The notes beneath the pieces were generated by a model, which was not told the DNA's origin, did no database searches, and was given only the letters and a program-made list of their open reading frames with translations. Shown in pieces: positions 7,334 to 11,520 of a stretch of 11,520 bases of DNA. Source of the stretch: Phycisphaerales bacterium. Lineage in GTDB: Bacteria > Planctomycetota > Phycisphaerae > Sedimentisphaerales > Anaerohalosphaeraceae. Position numbers and translations under genes: made by a program. Location of the stretch: positions 1 to 11,520 of the forward strand of contig DSDR01000100.1 in NCBI GenBank assembly GCA_011048645.1. Direction: 5' to 3'. How positions within the stretch are numbered: the stretch's first letter is position 1; each line of letters starts with the position of its first letter.

Positions 7334-7469
7334 AATCCGAAGCACGAAATCCGAAATCCGAAACAATGCCAACATATTAAATGGCAAAAATTCATAACAA
7401 CGGGTTTGGGGCATTTACATTTCTGTCATTTGAATTTGTTTCGAATCGCGATATTCGGATTTCGAATTG
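7334..7469. repeat. Imperfect inverted-repeat intergenic element, MITE-like
   Basis: The left arm at 7334-7366 is built from repeated CGAAATC units ending in CGAAACAA. The right arm at about 7433-7469 reads, on the other strand, ATTCGAAATCCGAATA and then GATTCGAAACAA. The inner parts also pair loosely: ATGGCAAAAATTCAT on the left against AATGACAGAAATGTAAAT on the reverse of the right. The element fills most of the gap between the etf fusion and the quinone oxidoreductase. From memory, CGAAATCCGAA-type repeats recur between genes in planctomycete and related genomes, so this is probably one worn copy of a dispersed family. No transposase is present. Confidence 0.6.
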
Positions 7470-7512
7470 ACTGAACAGGATGTCATTGATTTAACGACAA
7501 AAGGATATACGA

Positions 7513-9174
7513 ATGCAGGACTACACAAATGTATCGGTTTTAATCGTCGGCGGCGGACCGGCAGGTCTGGCGGCCGGAATCACCGCCAAACGGCTTAACC
7601 CCAAGGCCGATGTCTGTGTCATCGACAAAGCCGCCGCGCCTGGCAATCACAATCTGTCCGGTGCGGTACTGGAGGCCAAGGCCCTGGGCAAACTGCTCGA
7701 CCCGGTCGATCCGCAGTGGCGAGACAGCGACGCCGCCAAAGCCGTGCTCTCGGCGACAGTCGAAAAAGACGATATTCTGTTCTTCTGCGGACAAAAGCGG
7801 GCGTTTTCTATGCTGCCGATGCTGAAAATGGCCCGCGGGCTGAAGCTGGCCTTCGGCCAGATGATGCACGAAGGCGACTATATCTGCTCGGTCAGCAAAC
7901 TGACCGCGTGGCTGTCCGGTATCGCCGCGTCGGTTGGCGTGGAAGTGATGCACGGCTTTGCGGCCGAAGAGATTCTCTGGGATGTTGCCGCACACCGCGC
8001 AACCGGCGTCAAACTCGTCGATCAGGGGGTCAACCAGCAAGGACACAAAGAACGCAACTATCTGGCCGGCGAAACCGTCAACGCCGATGTGGTGATTCTG
8101 GCCGAGGGTTGCGATGGCCTGCTCAGCGAACAGTTCATCCGGAAAGCCGGTCTGGTTCGTCAGGGCAATCCACTTTATTCACTGGGAGTGAAGGAACTGA
8201 TTCGTGTGAGCGACGAACAATATCAAAAATTTACTCAAGGGCGCGTGGTACACGCGATGGGCTGGCCGCTCTGGCGGCCGCTGATCGGCCCATCGATGTT
8301 CGGCGGCGGGATTATGTATCCGATGGGCGACAACCACATTGCGGTGGGGATGATCGTCGGACTGGATTACAAATTCTGCGACTTCAATCCGCAGGACGCC
8401 CTGACGCTGTTCAAACAACACGCCTGGGTCAAGCCGTTTATCGACGGCGGCCAGATCACCGAGGCCGGGGCCAAGATGATCCCCGAAGGCGGCCTGTATG
8501 CCGTACCGCGCTGCCCGCAGACCGAAACCATCGGACGGGGCAACGTCGCGCTCATCGGCGACAGCGCCGGGTTTGTCAATATGCTCAAAATCAAAGGCCT
8601 GCACAATGCCATTGAGTCGGGCATCGCCGCCGGCGCCGCCGCGGCCGACAATCTCGACACGCCCATGGCCGTTGCGCAGTGCTACACCCGCCTCCTGAAT
8701 GAGACCGGCGTCCTGAAAGAGCTGGAAACCGCCAAAAACTTCCGCCAGACCGTCGCTCGGTTCGGTCCGCTTCAGGGCATGCCCTTATCGGTTTTGGGCG
8801 GCTGGCTGCCGAAATTCCACATCGAGCCGGATTACCAGACCATGACCGCCGACCGTTATCGCCTGAAACCGCCGGTCCGGTTTGACAAGGATACCTTCAC
8901 CGCGATGGCGGCCACCGTACACCGCGAAGAACAGCCCTGCCATCTGCTGATCGGCGATCCGGCGATTTGTGTGGAAAAATGCATCCCCAAATTCAATGCG
9001 CCGTGCGTAACCTTTTGTCCGGCTGGAGTTTATGAGATCATCCATGAGCAACTCAAACCCGCCAACCCGTCCAATTGTCTGCACTGCAAGACCTGCCAGC
9101 GGAAATGCCCGTTTGACAATATCCGCTGGACGGTACCGGAGCCAACAGGCGGACCCCGGTACAAAACGATGTAA
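7513..9174 (+). CDS. Electron transfer flavoprotein:quinone oxidoreductase with C-terminal iron-sulfur domain
   Basis: This peripheral membrane flavoprotein accepts electrons from reduced ETF and reduces the quinone pool. Its 553 residues match the mature family length. The FAD site GGGPAGL is at 13-19, and a second flavin motif, VALIGDSAGF, starts at 345. The C-terminal domain has CPAGVYE at 502-508 and CLHCKTC at 522-528, the four cysteines that bind the [4Fe-4S] cluster in the human enzyme. Four more cysteines (486, 490, 498 and 532) complete an eight-cysteine, ferredoxin-like pattern, so a second cluster is possible. The end PTGGPRYKTM resembles the family terminus. AAGGA lies 7-8 bases before the ATG. 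The gene follows the EtfB-EtfA fusion and ends at a strong terminator, so the two probably form one unit, unless the inverted repeat between them separates transcription. It corresponds functionally to FixC plus FixX in one chain. Confidence 0.97.
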   Translation: MQDYTNVSVLIVGGGPAGLAAGITAKRLNPKADVCVIDKAAAPGNHNLSGAVLEAKALGKLLDPVDPQWRDSDAAKAVLSATVEKDDILFFCGQKRAFSMLPMLKMARGLKLAFGQMMHEGDYICSVSKLTAWLSGIAASVGVEVMHGFAAEEILWDVAAHRATGVKLVDQGVNQQGHKERNYLAGETVNADVVILAEGCDGLLSEQFIRKAGLVRQGNPLYSLGVKELIRVSDEQYQKFTQGRVVHAMGWPLWRPLIGPSMFGGGIMYPMGDNHIAVGMIVGLDYKFCDFNPQDALTLFKQHAWVKPFIDGGQITEAGAKMIPEGGLYAVPRCPQTETIGRGNVALIGDSAGFVNMLKIKGLHNAIESGIAAGAAAADNLDTPMAVAQCYTRLLNETGVLKELETAKNFRQTVARFGPLQGMPLSVLGGWLPKFHIEPDYQTMTADRYRLKPPVRFDKDTFTAMAATVHREEQPCHLLIGDPAICVEKCIPKFNAPCVTFCPAGVYEIIHEQLKPANPSNCLHCKTCQRKCPFDNIRWTVPEPTGGPRYKTM

Positions 9175-9201
9175 CCGCCCTTGAACGCTCTAAAAAAACG
9201 T

Positions 9202-9237
9202 AAGGCGTTGTTTGTCCCTAACAACGCCTTTTTATTT
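9202..9237 (+). terminator. Rho-independent terminator after the ETF:quinone oxidoreductase
   Basis: AAGGCGTTGTT at 9202-9212 pairs perfectly with AACAACGCCTT at 9220-9230 around a 7-base loop, and is followed by TTTATTTT. An A-rich run before the stem would also let it work from the other strand. It lies 27 bases after the stop codon and cleanly ends the etf locus. Confidence 0.92.
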
Positions 9238-9589
9238 TCCCCTCGCCATCAAACTCTTCTGCCGCGCCTGCTATCCCTCCCTGATCGCCCTGGTCTAAAA
9301 CCACGCTTCACACCGACTTTTTCGATTCATCGCCGTCGGCTCACGACCGCTCGTCCTGCCGCTGTATTCGCTCTTTGTGTTCGTTCTCATTGATGTTGAC
9401 GCCGCTCAGCAATGTAATATGTGTGATGATTTTGAAAAAAATCTGCAAAATATGGTAATTTTTCAAAAATTTTCGTTTTTTGGGACTTTTTCAAGAAAAA
9501 ATCCCAAAACACCACCAACATAGCGCTTTCGAGCGGCGTCCCCATCAATGTACACATCATTTATTATTTTTGTGAGGAGATTGAATTTT
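9238..9589. other. Gene-free region upstream of the dockerin-like protein gene
   Basis: About 350 bases carry no supported gene. The first half has mixed composition, and no frame there has family motifs. The second half, from about 9420, turns sharply AT-rich with many A and T runs. TTGACG at 9396-9401 and TTGATG at 9390-9395 are -35-like, and TAATAT at 9415-9420 is -10-like, but their spacings (13 and 19 bases) are not ideal. A long hairpin lies at 9478-9509. The GAGGAG ribosome site at 9574-9579 sits 10 bases before the next start codon. Confidence 0.6.
9478..9509 (+). promoter_or_regulatory. AT-rich hairpin upstream of the dockerin-like gene
   Basis: TTTTGGGA pairs with TCCCAAAA, and inside that TTTTT pairs with AAAAA, with one mismatch between the two stems and a 4-base CAAG loop. 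The 32-base structure lies 80 bases before the start codon. It could be a transcript leader hairpin or a weak attenuator; there is no GC-rich stem plus T tail as in a standard terminator. Confidence 0.4.
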
Positions 9590-10945
9590 ATGAAAAATCT
9601 GTTCGTGTTTTGCATCCTCCTGGTTGTCGGGTTGCCGGTCCCGGCGGCGGTCAACGTAACGGTCTGCGACCCGGTTCATCTGCGGCCGCTGTGGCACAAT
9701 GAGGTGATGCTCGGCTCAAAGGTCAGCCTGCTGGTGCATTCGGACGCCAACGACCTCTGGAGCGGCGGCCTGTTCATTCATAATGAACATCGCCCTGCGG
9801 GTATGCTGAGTTGGCGCAACGACGACCCCAACGCACCGGCCGGACAGGCCAGCTGTCTGGAAGCCGCCGGCCGACGGGCCTTTCTCCTGCGCTGGCGGGA
9901 TTCGTGGATGAGCGGTTTTGATCTGTACACCGATGAGTTAAGCCGCACGCCCGGCGATTGGTTCGTGCTGGATTACACGCCGCTGACCGAGGGAGAGTGT
10001 CTGATTCATTATTACAATCACAGTTCGTCGTTTACCGTACCGGATCCCAATAAGACGGTCGTGCTGGCCAATACGGCCTCGCGGGATTTGAACGACGACG
10101 GCGTGGTCAATTATGCGGATTTTGCGATCTTTTCATCGTATTGGCTGGCCGAGTGCGCCGACCCGAACGCCTGCGGTGGGGCCGACTTGGATCGCGACGG
10201 CGTGGTGGGCCTGTCGGATGTACTGATGTTTGCGGATTTCTGGTTGTGGGGAACGCCCAACTGGCCGCCTGAGATAACGCCGGGGCCGACGCCGGAGCCG
10301 ACGCTGTTTTACTCCATTACAGACCCGAATGGGCTTGATGAAATTTCCATCCCCGTCGGTCAAAGTGTTCGGCTGTATCTGGACAAGACAACAATTGACA
10401 ACGACGTCGCGATATTCTGGCTTGAGGCGCTGATTTCCGATCCGAATCTCGGCTGGATCGACAACACGCCGTATGACCCCAACGACCCGCCGGGCGACGG
10501 AACCGCCGAGCTGCTGGCCTGGCCGCGTTCCACGTTTTTTGACTACTGGGGGCCGGGCGAGATCCAGCAGGAAGGCATTCAGTTCCTTGCCGCCAGCTTC
10601 AGCGGACCGATCGAAGACGGACCGATTGCATCTTTTATCTATACGCCCGTGATGCCGGGAACCGTCACCCTGAACCTGTACACCCATCTGGACGAGGAAC
10701 AGGCCGTTCTTGGGCCAATGGTGCTGCACCAGTATGAACCGGAAGGCCAGATGCAGATGCTGTCCGCCGACGACCCGATCGTCGTCGAGGACGCGACCAC
10801 GGAAAAGACCACTGAGCAAATGGTCGAAGCGCTCGAGGCCATCTGGGAAGAATCGCCCGAATTGCAGGATACCGTCGATGAAGACGAATGGACGGACTTT
10901 ATCGAAGCCGTTAAACAATCCGCTGAAACGGAATCAGTTGAATAA
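9590..10945 (+). CDS. Exported protein with internal dockerin-like calcium-loop pair and two beta-rich modules
   Basis: This is a 451-residue exported protein of unknown function. A signal peptide covers about residues 1-19 (hydrophobic core, then PVPAA). Residues about 20-155 are a beta-rich module. Residues 164-222 hold two dockerin-like loops, DLNDDGVVNYADF from 166 and DLDRDGVVGLSD from 199, each with calcium-type Asp/Asn spacing and followed by an aromatic-Trp pair. A proline-rich linker with the run TPGPTPEPT follows. Residues about 238-385 are a second beta-rich, possibly cohesin-like, module. It shares a G-x-x-V-x-L start and a YTP...G...Y end with the first. The last 55 residues are strongly acidic and probably helical. 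Dockerins usually sit at the C-terminus, so a central position is unusual. I chose the ATG at 9590 over one at 9548 because GAGGAG lies 10 bases upstream and the signal peptide then starts correctly. The next exported-protein gene follows after 16 bases. Confidence 0.85.
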   Translation: MKNLFVFCILLVVGLPVPAAVNVTVCDPVHLRPLWHNEVMLGSKVSLLVHSDANDLWSGGLFIHNEHRPAGMLSWRNDDPNAPAGQASCLEAAGRRAFLLRWRDSWMSGFDLYTDELSRTPGDWFVLDYTPLTEGECLIHYYNHSSSFTVPDPNKTVVLANTASRDLNDDGVVNYADFAIFSSYWLAECADPNACGGADLDRDGVVGLSDVLMFADFWLWGTPNWPPEITPGPTPEPTLFYSITDPNGLDEISIPVGQSVRLYLDKTTIDNDVAIFWLEALISDPNLGWIDNTPYDPNDPPGDGTAELLAWPRSTFFDYWGPGEIQQEGIQFLAASFSGPIEDGPIASFIYTPVMPGTVTLNLYTHLDEEQAVLGPMVLHQYEPEGQMQMLSADDPIVVEDATTEKTTEQMVEALEAIWEESPELQDTVDEDEWTDFIEAVKQSAETESVE

Positions 10946-10961
10946 AAACAGGAGAATGACA

Positions 10962-11520
10962 ATGAAGACGCTTGTTTATGCTGTATTAATGGGATCGGTC
11001 CTTGCCGCGGCCGCGGCGGATCAAACACTTGATAAAAGTCAGGTCAACGCCCTGCTTGAGGAGTTGACCTCTGCACCGAAACACACCTGGCTTGAGGCCG
11101 GGACGATCCGCGCCAAATATCTCGAATATCGCATCGGCGAAGAAATGGCGTATGAATCGCAGGAGCTTTTTCGGTTTGACGGAAACCGGTTTTATTGGGA
11201 GATTGTCCTTGCGGATCCGCCGGCGGATGCGGCCGCACCGGACGTGGAGCGGCCGGACCATCAAAGCAACAAACACCGGATTTTTGCGTATGACGGCAAA
11301 ACCTACACCCGCTATTACAAATCCGCCGATTATGCCGTCGTGGTGATGGATCAGCAGGAAATGCCGATGCATCTGTTCGGTCCATTTACCGCGGGGGTCA
11401 TTCCGTGGGGGCTGGGACTGTTCACACGCGAAAAACTGGCCGAGAGGAACCCTTCGGCGGCGGCATTTGTCCAAGACGGACGGCGGCTGATTCGGCTGAC
11501 GCTGACCGACAACCCCGACC
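10962..11520 (+). CDS. Exported protein of unknown function, possibly LolA/RseB-like fold, 3' end outside window
   Basis: The frame is open from an ATG at 10962 to the right edge, giving 186 codons. A second in-frame ATG at 10956 lies too close (1 base) to the AGGAG ribosome site, while 10962 has a 7-base gap. Residues 1-19 form a signal peptide ending Ala-Ala-Ala before an Asp. The mature part has alternating strands such as TIRAKYLEYRIG and SQELFRFDGNRFYWEIVL, then YDGKTYTRYYKSADYAVVV. This pattern of a short helix followed by repeated beta strands that describe treatment of a substrate pocket recalls LolA/RseB-type lipid-binding sheets seen in many planctomycete exported proteins. That fold is a guess. 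The gene starts 16 bases after the dockerin-like gene, so the two are probably co-transcribed and may act together at the cell surface. Confidence 0.8.
   Translation, partial: MKTLVYAVLMGSVLAAAAADQTLDKSQVNALLEELTSAPKHTWLEAGTIRAKYLEYRIGEEMAYESQELFRFDGNRFYWEIVLADPPADAAAPDVERPDHQSNKHRIFAYDGKTYTRYYKSADYAVVVMDQQEMPMHLFGPFTAGVIPWGLGLFTREKLAERNPSAAAFVQDGRRLIRLTLTDNPD

Noticed and set aside
7341..7362. Short tandem CGAAATC units as a possible CRISPR or tandem array
   Set aside because: There are only about three 7-base units without spacers; they are better explained as one arm of the inverted-repeat element.
5998..7395. Long minus-strand open frame of 465 codons
   Set aside because: It is antisense to the EtfB-EtfA fusion and its translation matches no known protein; the plus strand has flavoprotein motifs throughout.
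9181..9393. Plus-strand frame of 70 codons after the ETF:quinone oxidoreductase
   Set aside because: It starts with TTG, runs straight through the Rho-independent terminator, and has no ribosome site or domain.
10133..10918. Minus-strand open frame of 261 codons
   Set aside because: It is antisense to the dockerin-like gene, whose signal peptide, calcium loops and ribosome site make the plus strand the coding one.

Overview
The window looks like chromosomal DNA from a member of Planctomycetota, most plausibly class Phycisphaerae. This placement is inferred from three things: a secreted protein with paired dockerin-like calcium loops, a secreted GxGYxYxxP-family protein with a carbohydrate-binding-like front domain, and the moderately high GC content of the coding DNA. 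No rRNA or tRNA gene is present to confirm it.

Region 1 (1-2941, minus strand) is a probable two-gene operon. A Gfo/Idh/MocA-type NAD(P)-dependent oxidoreductase is followed, 61 bases downstream, by a large secreted GxGYxYxxP-family putative glycoside hydrolase that runs off the left edge. Together they suggest extracellular polysaccharide handling with intracellular sugar oxidation.

Region 2 (2942-4125, plus strand) has a consensus sigma70-type promoter, a 5' leader of about 170 bases, and a small MscS-type mechanosensitive channel. The channel reading frame is cut by an amber codon exactly where the family has a conserved tryptophan. The missing 40 residues follow intact in the same frame, which makes this the oddest coding feature in the window.

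Region 3 (4126-4877) has a strong hairpin between convergent genes, then a minus-strand corrinoid protein of the MtaC/MtmC/MttC type with no methyltransferase gene next to it.

Region 4 (4878-9237, plus strand) is an electron-transfer flavoprotein locus. It holds a single-chain EtfB-EtfA fusion and an ETF:quinone oxidoreductase with eight cysteines in its C-terminal iron-sulfur domain. Between them lies an intergenic inverted-repeat element, and a clear Rho-independent terminator ends the locus. The pair would carry electrons from flavin dehydrogenases to the membrane quinone pool.

Region 5 (9238-11520, plus strand) has a gene-free stretch of about 350 bases ending in AT-rich DNA with a hairpin. 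It is followed by two closely spaced genes for exported proteins: a 451-residue protein with an internal dockerin-like pair, and a second protein that runs off the right edge.

Most other long open frames lie antisense to these genes and are by-products of codon bias.
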